Positions 34,124 to 44,694 of a stretch of DNA of 64,000 bases are shown here, piece after piece. Origin of the DNA: Toxorhynchites rutilus septentrionalis (Eukaryota; Arthropoda; Insecta; Diptera; Culicidae). Position 1 is the stretch's first letter. Each line of letters starts with the position of its first letter. The position numbers and the translations under genes were made by a program. The notes below the pieces were generated by a model, which saw nothing but the letters and a program-made list of their open reading frames with translations, had not been told where the DNA came from and searched no databases. The stretch lies in contig NC_073746.1 in NCBI RefSeq assembly GCF_029784135.1, positions 92,144,564 to 92,208,563 of the forward strand. Direction: 5' to 3'.

Positions 34124-37100
34124 ATTCATTTGAAGAAAGAATAGATCCCTGTGAATTTTGGGAACCTACTACGGATGAAATGTATTCAGAAGATGTTCCT
34201 AATATACAGGTCATTTTGAATTCAGTCCCTAACGACAATAGACCGTATGCTAAAGTTAAATTGTATGACTATACCACGAACGGTTTGTTAGATTCGGGCA
34301 GTAATATCACATTAATCAGTGACAGAATGCATCGAAAATTGAATAAAGCAAAGTTGAATATCGTGAACAACCCTATTGAAATTCGTTCTGCTAGTGGAAC
34401 ACAGTTAAAAATACTTGGAAAATTGTACATACCATTCACATTCGACAATCAAGTCCGAATACTTTCAACACTAGTTATTGAAAATTTACTATTAGATTGC
34501 ATTCTCGGAATGGATTTTTGGGAGCGCTTCGGCATTTCCCCCTCCATTGAACAATGTTTGCTTATTGATAAAATGAACCCAACCCATGTTGAGTCGCGGT
34601 CAAATATGTCAGAGACCGAATTAAACCAGCTTGAGGAGATTAAAATACTTTTTAAAGTTGCTATCCCGGATGAAATTCCCTTAACCCCACTTATTACTCA
34701 TCGCATAGAAATTCATGACGAATGGAAAAACAAGCCCGCTGTTCGTCAATACCCTTACACGGTTTCACCTAAAATTCAGCAAAAGGTTGCCGAAGAGCTC
34801 GAACGGATGCTCAGGATTGGAATCATCGAAAGGTGTCACTCAGATTGGTCTCTCAATGTCGTTCCGGTCATCAAACCTACAGGTAAAGTCCGCCTGTGTC
34901 TTGATGCTCGCAAGATTAATGAACGCACGGTGCGAGACGCATACCCGCTACCGCACCCAGGAAGAATTCTAGGTCAATTACCTCGAGCTATGTATCTTAG
35001 CACAATCGACCTGTCTGAAGCATTTTTACAAATTCCTCTTGAGCTTTCTTCTCGTCGATATACAGCCTTCAGCGTCCAAGGAAAAGGGATGTTTCAGTTC
35101 ACCAGACTTCCCTTCGGCTTGGTTAATAGCCCGGCGACACTGTCCCGACTCATGGACCAAGTCTTAGGGCATGGTGAACTGGAACCCCGAGTGTTTGTTT
35201 ATTTAGATGACATTGTCATCGTCAGTGAGACTTTCGAAGAGCATGCAAAGTTGCTCAGTGAAGTCGCACGTCGACTAAAGGCTGCCAATCTTGCAATAAA
35301 TCTAGAAAAATCTAAATTCGGTGTAAACGAATTGCCTTTTTTAGGTTATTTGTTGTCCACTCAAGGTTTACGTCCCAATCCGGATAAGGTTAAAGCCGTA
35401 GTCGATTATGAGCGCCCAACAACAATTACTAAACTACGCAGATTCTTAGGTATGTGTAACTACTACCGACGTTTCATTCAGGACTTTAGTGGTCTTACTA
35501 CTCCACTCACAGACCTACTAAAAACAAAAAGTAAGGTTCTCGGATGGAATGAACGAGCAGAAGAAGCTTTTTGTGCCATTAAGGAAAGGCTTATCACAGC
35601 TCCCATCCTTATGAGCCCTGATTTTTCCAAGGAGTTCTGTATTCAGACCGACGCCAGCGATGTAGCGGTGGCCGGTATACTCACCCAAGAGCAAGAGGGC
35701 TCAGAGAGAGTGATTTGTTATTTTTCACATAAGCTTACAACTCCTCAACGCAATTATCATGCGTGCGAGAAGGAAACTTTAGCGGCGTTATTAGCGATCG
35801 AAGCATTTCGAGGGTACATAGAAGGAGCCCACTTTACTTTGATCACAGATTCGTCGGCCTTATCCCACATTATGACGACTAAATGGAAAACAGCTTCCCG
35901 TTGTAGTCGATGGTGTTTGAATTTGCAACAGTACGATATGAATATCGTACACAGAAAGGGGAAGGACAACATTGTTCCTGACGCTCTTTCCAGAAGCATC
36001 GCTGTTGTCTCCACTAGATTATCTTCAACTTGGTATGAAGACATGATTAAAAAAGTTCAGGACAACCCTGACAGTTTTGTCGATTTCAGAATAGAAGATG
36101 GAAAACTTTTGAAATTTGTTTCTACTCCTAATCTACCATTCGATCATAGGTATGAATGGAAAGTAGTTGCTCCTCCTGATAATAGGGAGAAAATAATTCG
36201 TGAAAACCACGATGAATCAATGCATCTTGGAGTAGACAAGACGATTGATCGAATCAAACAACGCTACTTTTGGCCAAGATTGTCCGCTGAAGTGCGCGAA
36301 TATATAAAAAATTGTAGTACGTGTAAAGAAGTAAAAGGATCTTCTGTACCCGTAAACCCCTTAATGGGTGATCGAAGGATAACGAAACATCCTTGGCAGA
36401 TAATAGCCATCGATTTCATTGGTCCCTTGCCTCGAAGTAAAAAGGGTTACCAATACATTCTAGTTGTACTAGACTTATTTAGTAAGTGGATTATGCTTAC
36501 ACCCGTCCGCAGGATCGATAGCGTAGCTCTCTGCAACATAGTTCGAGACCAATGGTTCTTTCGAAACTCTACCCCAGAAGTTATCATAACAGATAACGCC
36601 ACATGTTTTCTGTCAAAAGAGTTCAAATCTCTATTAAATCGGTTCAATATTCGTCACTGGCTAAACGCCAAGTATCATTCCCAAGCGAACCCTGTGGAAA
36701 GGGTGAATCGCACTGTGAACGCGGCAATTAGAACCTATGTCAAGGAAGACCAAAGGTTATGGGACTCTAAGCTGTCGGAGATAGAAACCATCTTGAATTC
36801 TTCTGTTTATTCCGTGACCAGAATGACTCCTTTTTTCATTACTCATGGTCACGAAATTTTTTTGAGAGGATCAGATCATAAGGATTCATCCACAGAACAG
36901 GATCGCACTCTAGAGCAGAGGTGTGATAATCAGAAACTACTTTTCAATCAAATTTATGAGATCGTCGAAAAGAATCTTAAAGAAGGACATGAATCCAGTA
37001 AACATCGATACAATCTTAGGCATCGTCATTATGCGAAAGATTTAGAATTAGGTCAAAAAGTATATTATAGGAATATGAAGCAATCTAGCGCAGTTCAGAA

Positions 37101-37236
37101 TTATAACGCTAAATATGGGGCAATGTATCTGCCTGCTAAGATAATCTCAAAGCTTGGTTCCTCATCTTATGAAATCGAGGACCTGGCGGGAAAATCGCTA
37201 GGAATTTGGCATGCATCTCACCTAAAACCCGGTTAA
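34063..37236 (+). CDS. pol: Pol polyprotein: protease, reverse transcriptase, RNase H, integrase
   Basis: It replicates the element RNA into DNA and integrates it. The frame is open for 1057 codons and lies -1 relative to gag, so it is probably made as a gag-pol fusion. Approximate residues: aspartic protease LLDSGSN at 75; RT with RLPFGL at 348 and YLDDIVIV at 378; RNase H QTDASD at 527; integrase zinc-binding H-H-C-C (HDESMHLG ... CSTCKE) from 715; integrase core Asp in AIDFIG at 782, Asp in ITDNAT at 842 and Glu in NPVERVNR at 877. I see no chromodomain; the end resembles the usual GPY-type tail (WHASHLKPG). All catalytic residues are present. Confidence 0.96.
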   Translation: MFKKRLSDDRKSPIVNVTRINSFEERIDPCEFWEPTTDEMYSEDVPNIQVILNSVPNDNRPYAKVKLYDYTTNGLLDSGSNITLISDRMHRKLNKAKLNIVNNPIEIRSASGTQLKILGKLYIPFTFDNQVRILSTLVIENLLLDCILGMDFWERFGISPSIEQCLLIDKMNPTHVESRSNMSETELNQLEEIKILFKVAIPDEIPLTPLITHRIEIHDEWKNKPAVRQYPYTVSPKIQQKVAEELERMLRIGIIERCHSDWSLNVVPVIKPTGKVRLCLDARKINERTVRDAYPLPHPGRILGQLPRAMYLSTIDLSEAFLQIPLELSSRRYTAFSVQGKGMFQFTRLPFGLVNSPATLSRLMDQVLGHGELEPRVFVYLDDIVIVSETFEEHAKLLSEVARRLKAANLAINLEKSKFGVNELPFLGYLLSTQGLRPNPDKVKAVVDYERPTTITKLRRFLGMCNYYRRFIQDFSGLTTPLTDLLKTKSKVLGWNERAEEAFCAIKERLITAPILMSPDFSKEFCIQTDASDVAVAGILTQEQEGSERVICYFSHKLTTPQRNYHACEKETLAALLAIEAFRGYIEGAHFTLITDSSALSHIMTTKWKTASRCSRWCLNLQQYDMNIVHRKGKDNIVPDALSRSIAVVSTRLSSTWYEDMIKKVQDNPDSFVDFRIEDGKLLKFVSTPNLPFDHRYEWKVVAPPDNREKIIRENHDESMHLGVDKTIDRIKQRYFWPRLSAEVREYIKNCSTCKEVKGSSVPVNPLMGDRRITKHPWQIIAIDFIGPLPRSKKGYQYILVVLDLFSKWIMLTPVRRIDSVALCNIVRDQWFFRNSTPEVIITDNATCFLSKEFKSLLNRFNIRHWLNAKYHSQANPVERVNRTVNAAIRTYVKEDQRLWDSKLSEIETILNSSVYSVTRMTPFFITHGHEIFLRGSDHKDSSTEQDRTLEQRCDNQKLLFNQIYEIVEKNLKEGHESSKHRYNLRHRHYAKDLELGQKVYYRNMKQSSAVQNYNAKYGAMYLPAKIISKLGSSSYEIEDLAGKSLGIWHASHLKPG
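34069..34107 (+). promoter_or_regulatory. Programmed -1 ribosomal frameshift signal (predicted)
   Basis: A AAA AAC at 34069-34075 is in phase with gag codons and fits the X XXY YYZ slippery rule. After an 8-nt spacer, GACGATCG (34084-34091) can pair perfectly with CGATCGTC (34100-34107) across an 8-nt loop. Slipping back one base moves ribosomes from gag into pol. Confidence 0.85.
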
Positions 37237-37876
37237 TTTTATCAAAAGGAGATGATTAAAAGTTTATTTTCAGCAGCTGCACCTGTCTGATCAATAAGAA
37301 TACTCATTAGAAGCATAGATTCATCAGCTCCATGAATTTAAGCATGAAATTTTAATGATTTTCCACTCATGATGAAGTTTGATTTATCACCTTTAGACAA
37401 TTGTGTCTAAAGCAACATTTTTTTCTAATTTAGAGCAATTAGGTTTAGATTATTTCGATTGTACAGTTAGTAGTAAGATAGGATTAGGTCTGAATGCGAG
37501 TTTGTATGAATGGGATAGGATTAGTTAAGGGTACCCGATTGAATGTGATGATGAATGAGTGAAGTTTTTCGGTTAGGTAAATTGGATAGAAATTTCTGGA
37601 GCAATAGATATACTCCAAAGATGTTCCTCGCATGTTGAGGGAGTACTAAAATTTTCTTTGCTGTAAAGCAAATTCAGAAACTGGTATTCACAATGCATGA
37701 AAATGTCGAAATGGTATCGTATCGTGAATTAAGCTGAAAAAAAAATAATGATTATAAATATTTCGAGCCTTAGTATCCATTGATTTCTGATAAATTGAAA
37801 ATAAATCATGAAGATTGACGGAAAATTGAAAAAAAATTACTTTTCATAATTTTTTTTCTCCTGAGAGTGGGATAAT
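37237..37876 (+). other. Non-coding region between pol and 3' LTR
   Basis: About 640 bp, AT-rich, without an ORF. GAGAGTGGGA at 37863-37872 just before the LTR is the best polypurine-tract candidate. There is no sign of an envelope gene. Confidence 0.6.
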
Positions 37877-38899
37877 TGTTACGGTTAGAAAAACCGCAAC
37901 AAAATATAACCATAAACCATATGGTAATACGGACCGAAGAGTGAGTGTACCTCCCATAATTATACACCCTACTAATGCATGCCCAAATCCCATCATCACC
38001 TACCTACCTGTAAGGCATTGCATGCTGCCACGCGAATTCAAAAAAAAAGAATCTTTGTAAAAAAAAACTAACAATGTTTAACAATGATTCCTTACAACCT
38101 ATGAGGAATCTTTAGTCCTAAAGGACGAAAAAAAGGAGCAGAAGATTAATAGGAGGAGAGAGAGAAAGGGGATAGAGAGATGGGATAGAAGAGAGAGAGA
38201 TAAAAGGGGGATTCGAGCCGTAAAGGAAGATTGGAATGGCTCGAATCGGTCTTAACTCATGGACCGTCGAAGAAATTATACCGAAAAATCGTCAAAATTA
38301 AAGTTGTACTTTTTGAGTGAAGTGCGAGTGACAATAAGGGAAGAAGGAGTTGCACGTCCTAGGAACCGCACAAGTCGGGCGACATTCACCCTCCTCGCTG
38401 GATTCAAACGACGGAAGAGGTACCTCGGAGAAAACGCCGGTGGTCAGCGAGCCCCCAACGTTATCGCTGCTCCACACGTATACGGGTGAGTCGGTCGAAC
38501 GTTTCGGAGGTTGCAGTGCGATGAGGTCTGGTCGAGCCTAGCCCCCGCTCATCGTCACTTGGACCGATGAGACCGATCCCCGTGTACGGGCACCGTGAGT
38601 AGAAAAAAACCCACAGAAACCCTCTCTCTATTATCAACCAACATACTCACCTGAATTCAACCTGTTCCTGTTCGGCCGCAACGATTTTCTAACCTACTAA
38701 CCTGAAAAGAAAGAAAAAAATATATAATAAATTTTAAAAAATATACTTACCATTCTGTTCTTATTACGATCATATTCTCATCATATCCATCACCAACAGC
38801 TTCCGTTGTATTCGTGAGTCCACCTCGTTCCTAGGTAAGAGCCGACCCTGAGGTAATTATACATACAAACCAGTACCACTGAGCTAGCCATAACTTACA
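37877..38899 (+). repeat. 3' LTR
   Basis: Near-identical to the 5' LTR (about 99.7% by eye), 1023 bp, followed by the GATT duplication. It contains the AATAAA signal near 38725. Confidence 0.97.
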
Positions 38900-38993
38900 G
38901 ATTGGACCCATGAACTTGCGCTTAGTAACAAAACGTGAATGTGATAACGAAAAATAAATTTTGGGCAGGACGAAGTTTGCTTGGTCAGCTAGT

Positions 38994-39598
38994 ATATGAT
39001 AAAAAAGTTAGACACAGATTTTTACCAGAGAGGGTTTTGGTAGGGAACCTAGTGTACTTTTTATGGATATTTTTTTCTGATTAAATTGAAGGTACAAAAA
39101 TCAGGAAAAATCAGGATCATTTTTAAAAAAAATCAGAGAAATTGAGTGTTTGTCAGGTACGTGCCAAAAAGTCTGGTAAATCGTGAAAAATTAGGAATGT
39201 TGGCATCTAGTTAACTGTTCAGCCGAGAACTGAACAGAAGAAAACAGAGGAACGATCGATTGGTACTTCTCGAGGCACAGTTTTATAATTTTATAATAGT
39301 GATTTTTATGTACATTTATGAACATCGATATAAGAAAACTAGAGAATGTCGAGTTTTAGTGTTAATGTTGGAATATCTATATTATTTTTTTCAACCCGTT
39401 TATTGATTTGTGTGAAAAATATTCCGCTTAGAGCGGGATTTTTTTATTTAATGTTATTTTTTTTTTATTAAATTTTATTTCATGTTTATTAATGTTCTTC
39501 TGAAGGATTCAAACTTTATGCCCAATTTGAATTTTATTCCAGAATCCAGTTTCCTGGTACCAGCTTTTTTTTTTATCCCATTTGTTAAATTATTTGGG
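38994..39598. other. Relic repeat with ATCAGG motifs plus unrecognised DNA
   Basis: 39098-39212 (GTACAAAAATCAGGAAAAATCAGGA..., ATTGAGTGTTTGTCAGG, GAATGTTGGCATCT; quoted in parts) matches 43917-44046, the right part of the MITE at 42547. The rest shows T-rich tracts and no gene. Confidence 0.6.
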
Positions 39599-39805
39599 TA
39601 ATTAGCATTTTAGCTGTAACAGAGCCGGATTCAATCGTGTACATGTTACATGTTTATGGTATCTAAAAATTGTAAATGACACAGTAGTCATTTTAGGCGT
39701 ACGAGTATTCCTTTTGTTCTTCCATTGTTCATTAGACCGGACTACGGCGACAGTTGATATGATCATTGATGTGTTATTTATAGCACAATAGCCCGGTGTT
39801 AAATC
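39599..39805 (-). mobile_element. tRNA-derived SINE, family 1, 5'-truncated copy
   Basis: Reverse-complemented, it shares with 12640-12860 the segments CTATAAATAAC, CCGGTCT, GAACAATGGAAGAACA, TACGCCTAAA, CATGTACACGAT and CGGCTCTGTTACAG. The tRNA-like head is missing, as is usual for truncated target-primed insertions. Confidence 0.8.
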
Positions 39806-42542
39806 AGCATAGCTCATATAAAATCAGCATAGGATGTAACATTGGTCCATAAGAATGGTAACTAACACTTTTACGGTCTTGCAAATTCGTGTCATAAAAA
39901 TCGAACAATACTTAAAATCTAACATCATATTCTGTCCGTTGTTTTTATTTTTACATCGGCGACACTTCCGTAACTCATGTTTCAATATCGCCTAGGCCCA
40001 ATGAAATTTATACCGCATTCGACAGCCTCACCATCCCCACCACATATTCGCCACCCGCTTCCAGCTCGAATCTATCCGGAATCCGAATTTGAATTAGAAC
40101 CGGCTGTGCAGTTGCATTCCGGCGTCGACAACCATTCCCGTACAACGTCCGGCCGGGTTTCGCATCTCATTTGACGAACCGTTCCTTGCATTACAACGGA
40201 ACGGTTGTCGGGGCGCATTAGAAAAACGGTCCATCGAAAGCTCCCCATCATGACGGGTGGGCATGTGTGCATCTGTGGGCATACCCAAATATTTGAAGCT
40301 ATAACTTTTCCGGTGCAGTTATTTTCCCAATAAATCATAAGCTCTGGTGGCCCGCTTGGACAAATACCCGCTGCCCGCTGCCCTTCGGCACCATCGTGGT
40401 GAAGAATTATTTTTTCTGCGCTCACTCTCCCCACTACCCACGTTGTTGCTGTTGTTGTTGTAGGGCACTCTGGAAAGTCCTATAGCTTCAGTCGAATATT
40501 TTTCTGAGACCGATCATTCGTCAACGTGAAATATGGAGCCACAAGCTAACGACCGCAACATAACATGATTCTCTGGCCATAGTCGTTGGCATACAAGCTC
40601 ACTCACATACGGCATAAAACCGTCAGTTATGGATTTCAAAAGCCGGAAAAGAAGTTTTTGGATGATTGGAGACACAGAGAAATAAAAAAATATATACACC
40701 ATTGTCGGTTTGTTCCAATATGCAAGCAGATGAGTTTCGGATTGAGGGCGGGAGGAGGTGAGGCGGGCACCAATGCACCAGTGGACTGCCGGTAAAGGGC
40801 AAGTGTGTCCAATGATTACATTGTGAAATATCACTTCGCCACCGGTTTGCGAGACGGGGAACATAGACCTGTAAAAAATGACACGATAATTGTAAATTAT
40901 TTATTGTCCTGCGTGGCGGAATTTGAATGGGAATGCATCGTGGCGCGACAGGGAGGCTCCAGAGGGTGGAAATGATTTCGGTCAGCTGGGTCTTCTTCGG
41001 AATGAACACGTTACATACTTCGGACTGTTCGGAGCGGTTTGGAACCACCCTCGTGGCAGGACCATAAGTCTTTTTGCACCCGTCAACCTTGTGCCCACTG
41101 GTAGGCGGGATCCTCGCTGGTGAATGATGAAAAAAATGTTGATCATATATGCATCACCATGTGAATGGGAGACAAACGTTCCGAAAAAAAAATCGCAGGT
41201 TTTGTGAATGATTTGTGTGATGGGGACACATACTTCAATTGTAAAACGAGAGTAGAGACACACGTGAAGCACTCGTATCCTTCGGTCCGAGAGGATATAC
41301 CGGTTCTGGAAAGATAGGACTCTCGCTCTCACCCTCGGCCGAATCGGGTCCGGCCGAAGCGACACGGCGGCGGTTTCGTCTCTGGCACCGTTTTCCCGAC
41401 AACGAGTGCAATGAAGATGATAAATGAGGACAGCGAATGCATTTTTATGCGTTTTCATATTATTGTTTCAACAATTATTTTTATGATTTTACTTAAATCA
41501 TTTACTTTTTATGGCGCGTCCGAGTTCCGTCGTACGGTCCGGAGCGATTGCACTTCGGACGAATGGTTGTCACCAGGAAGTCCCGTTTGGGGGGCTAGCA
41601 CTGAGCTGGTTTCACTTGTCCAACTGCGGTCAATATGGGTATGTGCATCAGTATCCCATATTTACCTTTCGCTCAACGAATGAATGAAATGTTTGCCTTT
41701 TTTTCGCCTTAAAACATTGGGCTTCGGATTGATTTATTTATGAGGGAAATCCACTTTTTTTCACCATTCGTCCCAATCCGAACCGAATGTCACAAATAAC
41801 CGGATGCGGAAGAAGTGGAAAGATGATATGAGAGTTCTTTGGGAAGTCACCGCTGTGTGATTGGGAGTGCAGCGGGTAATGCAGCACTGGTGCGCACAGT
41901 CGAATATATCGCATAATTTATGGTGCAGACATTAAATGGAATTGCGGATTTCGGATGACGATATATTCTGCGGTTTGATTGATTTAGCGCTAAGCTGTCG
42001 AATTTCATATCGGTTGAAATTTATAGAAACAGAATAATGGGTTTGATGATTCGCGCTATATGTTCAACATGAATATTGAACGGTAAAAAAAAATGAAATG
42101 GACATCACTGCTAAAAATCTACTTACACCTTCGTTTCATCGTCCAAAATAAGCATCCTTGGTACTTCGTGAAACCCCTGTTGTACTATTTTCGAGCTCAT
42201 GTTTTGGCTGAAGTTCTTCTTCAGCAGTTCGGTTCGGAGAAGAAAAAATAAAAGTCTTCGTGCTTCATGTAATCGACGCTACTACCAATGGACATCGTTA
42301 GGTTGCAAAGGATCCATGACAATTCGCATTGAGTTTCGTTTTCCGAGCATGGGAAGCGACAATCACAATGATGGGGTTTTGGGTGAAATGAACATACTTT
42401 CAACCGTTTGACTGCGGTTTTATTTTGACATTTTCAACTCTTTGCTTTGGTGAACTTTAGATTTGTATTTACTGAACAATATGTTTTCATATGAAAAAAA
42501 ATATATATTTCTCCTTCGTGTGTATCACACGAGAATCACCTA
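39806..42542. other. Long stretch, no gene supported
   Basis: 39960-41650 is GC-richer, with a GTT run near 40441-40465. Minus-strand frames of 120-158 codons occur in three different phases, but none has a recognisable domain or joins into a gene. 41690-42540 is AT-rich. No repeats shared with the window. Confidence 0.4.
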
Positions 42543-42632
42543 CAAGCAGGTTTGCCAACTATAATTTGAAAAAATCAGGAGGATGAAAATAAAATCAGGA
42601 TAAATCATAGTCAGGATAAATCAATAGCCCTT

Positions 42633-42815
42633 ATTGGGTTGTCCGAAAAGTTAATGTCGATTTTTGGGAAAATAAAAACATCATTTTCAATCAGAGCATT
42701 ATAATTTAATTTTATATCCATGGTTCTGTTTTACAATCTTTCGCCATCTTTTACACAGCTCAAATATCCTTTCCTCCCACAACATGTTTGCTCCCTCGTC
42801 GAAAACTGCTGCGAG
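42633..42815 (-). pseudogene. Mariner-type transposase C-terminal relic
   Basis: The minus strand reads EGANMLWEERIFELCKRWRK and IVKQNHGYKI, then a stop, resembling the last residues of mariner transposases. TTGGGTTGTCCGAAAAGTTA at 42634 looks like its terminal inverted repeat. The remainder is missing. Confidence 0.55.
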
Positions 42816-42842
42816 CTATACATGTGAGAAACATGTATAGCT
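42814..42842. repeat. Perfect 12-bp hairpin
   Basis: AGCTATACATGT and ACATGTATAGCT are separated by GAGAA. The hairpin sits at the junction between two transposon relics. Confidence 0.8.
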
Positions 42843-42879
42843 TCCTTCGGGCGAAGACCGGATTTGTAAAATAATTAAT

Positions 42880-43200
42880 AAGCATGGTATAAATCCTCGC
42901 ATAAGCGGAAATGCTAGTGTTTCGCCTGACTTTTTGATCGTTTATATTTTTTCCGAGAAACTTACAGCATCACTACAGTCAATTGCAAAGAAATCAATAT
43001 TAAAATTTTCACTGAATTCATCATCCATGCTTGGAATAAATTTTTACTCGACAAATGAGGAAAGCATATCAGCAGTAGAAGACTTGTTGAATTGTTCCTA
43101 ATTTTTATGATATTTAGTACGGTTATTGATATATTACCATAGTTCCATCATTCTACTTTGAATCAGACGAACGAATTGAATACTAAATCTTTTTATATTG
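42880..43200. repeat. Fragment related to the inverted-repeat element at 28065
   Basis: TTTTTGATCGTTTATATTTT and GAGGAAAGCATAT resemble 28690-28840 in the same order, with several indels. No coding. Confidence 0.45.
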
Positions 43201-43838
43201 ACTGTGGATTCAAAAATTTTCTCTTGTGGATTTTCTGAGCCCCATATACGGATTTTGGGTGTTCACATAGCCACCGAGCTCGAAATGTGCCTCATCGCTG
43301 CAGAAAATTCAGCATTTTGCTGCTGTTGTTCGTTCACCAATCGACGTATGCCCGACGCATTCCATGGTCACCACGCTCTAATTTTTATACCAGTTGGACT
43401 TTATATGGATGTAGGTGCAAGTCCAAATGCAAAATTCGCCACAATTATGTGTTTGACACGCCCAATTGCTGAGCACGCCGTGGAATCGAAACATTCGGGT
43501 CATCCTCCACACTGGCAGCAACAGCAGCAATATTTTCGGCCGAACGCACATTACGATGATGCACAGGTCTCACAATATCCGCTACGGATCCAGTTTGTTC
43601 GAATTTACGCACTACATCAGCGATTGTGTGCTCTGTAGGCCGTCCATGAAGACCAAAATCCGTCCGTAATGCTTGAAAAACATTTGCAGGTTTTTCATCA
43701 TTTTTATAGTATAATTTAACAAAATATTTGTAAATGGCAGACATTCAACTAACGATATGATGCTTTGGTTGACAGCTATGTCAAACGGTTGTCAGCGCAG
43801 GGCTGTATACTTTCGGAAGCCCGAAATGGAAAACCCTG
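43201..43838 (-). pseudogene. DD41D-like mariner transposase, N-terminal relic with 5' terminus
   Basis: From the ATG at 43744 the minus strand encodes YKYFVKLYYKNDEKPANVFQ, a helix-turn-helix region and NVRSAENIAAVAASVEDDPN, similar in style to the DD41D element at 9804 but a different family. A shifted frame then covers the first catalytic region, degraded to FSAAMRHI, and GSENPQ. The transposon terminus, complementary to TACAGGGTTTTCCATTTCGG, ends at the TA at 43839-43840. The catalytic second half is lost. Confidence 0.75.
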
Positions 43839-44050
43839 TACAAGTGCGAATCGGAGAACTATGATGACTGAAAACTTTTGCATGGAAACCAGTATATTTA
43901 TTACGAATAATGTAAAGAGTACAAAAATCAGGGAAAATCAGGATCATTTTAGAAAATTCAGGATAAATTGAGTGTTCGTCAGGATATCAGGGAGCGTGCT
44001 AAAAAGTCTGGGAAATACTGAAAAATCAGGAAGGTTGGCATCTCTGCCTG

Positions 44051-44694
44051 CAAGTCGTTCATAATGTAATTTATAACAAAATTTGATTTCCTAACGTAGA
44101 CGGTGCGCTGAGTTTCATCTATTCCACTATAGTTGTTATGTTCGATGTATCGTAGCTACTCAGTATCGTGAATATCCTCTTATCTTTCCACGCGAATAAT
44201 CTTTCGTTTACAGGAAAATCTGTTTTTGTGCTATTATCTATTGTGGTGCGGTTTTTTTTCTGCGGTATATGAAAAGAAGCATATTTGACGAAGTTATCGT
44301 CCATTTAGTTTTTTGACGTAGAACTATGTCTTTCATTAAGGGTGCCTCAGGAAACAGATCACGTTTTAATGAAATAAAGATAACGTTAATAACTATTTTT
44401 GGTGCCAACGGATTTTGGCGATTTACATACCTAACCAATCGGAAATTCACTAAGATTTGTTTGATATGCTATAAATTACAATCCTCTGGTGTGTAAATAG
44501 TTTTAATTGATGAAAACTAGATGCATTTCCATTTTCTCACAAATTTGTTTTGCTCATTCGTGAAATTTTCTACCCGTGCCGTCAATAACGAGCATCTTAT
44601 CGACGAACAACGGAGGAGAAAGTCTTCATGAACAAAGGGAAAGAAGAAGAAGAACGAAGCGGTATATTTGCCTAAACAAAATTAAACAAAATTT
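44051..44694. other. AT-rich stretch, nothing recognised
   Basis: No supported ORF or repeat boundary. Confidence 0.4.

Larger units (their letters stand above)
30268..38899 (+). mobile_element. Gypsy-type LTR retrotransposon, structurally complete
   Basis: The element has two LTRs of 1025 and 1023 bp (TGTTACGG...CTTACA), a 4-bp target duplication GATT at 30264-30267 and 38900-38903, a primer-binding site, gag, pol in an overlapping frame, and a purine-rich tract. Gene order protease, RT, RNase H, integrase identifies the gypsy superfamily. No envelope-like ORF lies between pol and the 3' LTR. Both ORFs are uninterrupted. Confidence 0.96.
28065..38993. mobile_element. Inverted-repeat element with internal subrepeats, hosting an LTR retrotransposon
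   Basis: The left end, ACTAGCTGACCCGGTAAACT at 28065, is the complement of the right end finishing at 38993. The match covers about 40 bp near the end (AACTTCGTC, GCCCAAAATTT) and resumes at AAGTTCATGGGTCC. Inside, a diverged unit of about 170 bp recurs. It contains ATGGCAGCC-type sequence, a C-rich tract, GGAGGAGTG and TTCTCGAGTTATGCAGAAATT, forward near 28200-28400 and reversed near 28970-29300 and 29740-29900. The LTR retrotransposon at 30268-38899 is inserted close to the right end. Without it the element is about 2.3 kb. The class is uncertain. Confidence 0.65.
42547..44050. mobile_element. MITE with CAGG...CCTG ends, interrupted by transposon relics
   Basis: The left end CAGGTTTGCCAAC and the right end, the complement of CAGGCAGAGATGCCAAC, form inverted termini. 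CAAG occurs on both flanks (42543-42546 and 44051-44054), a candidate 4-bp target duplication. The original element carries repeated ATCAGGATAAAT-type motifs (42575-42630 and 43920-44035). Its middle is occupied by mariner relics and a piece resembling the element at 28065. Confidence 0.55.

Noticed and set aside
37237..37876. An envelope gene that would make the LTR element retrovirus-like
   Set aside because: No ORF of useful length between pol and the 3' LTR.
40072..41458. Three minus-strand open frames of 120-158 codons
   Set aside because: They lie in three different phases in GC-richer DNA, overlap other frames and show no domain, so chance openness is the simpler explanation.
43198..43638. 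146-codon plus-strand ORF
   Set aside because: Antisense shadow of the DD41D-like transposase relic on the minus strand.
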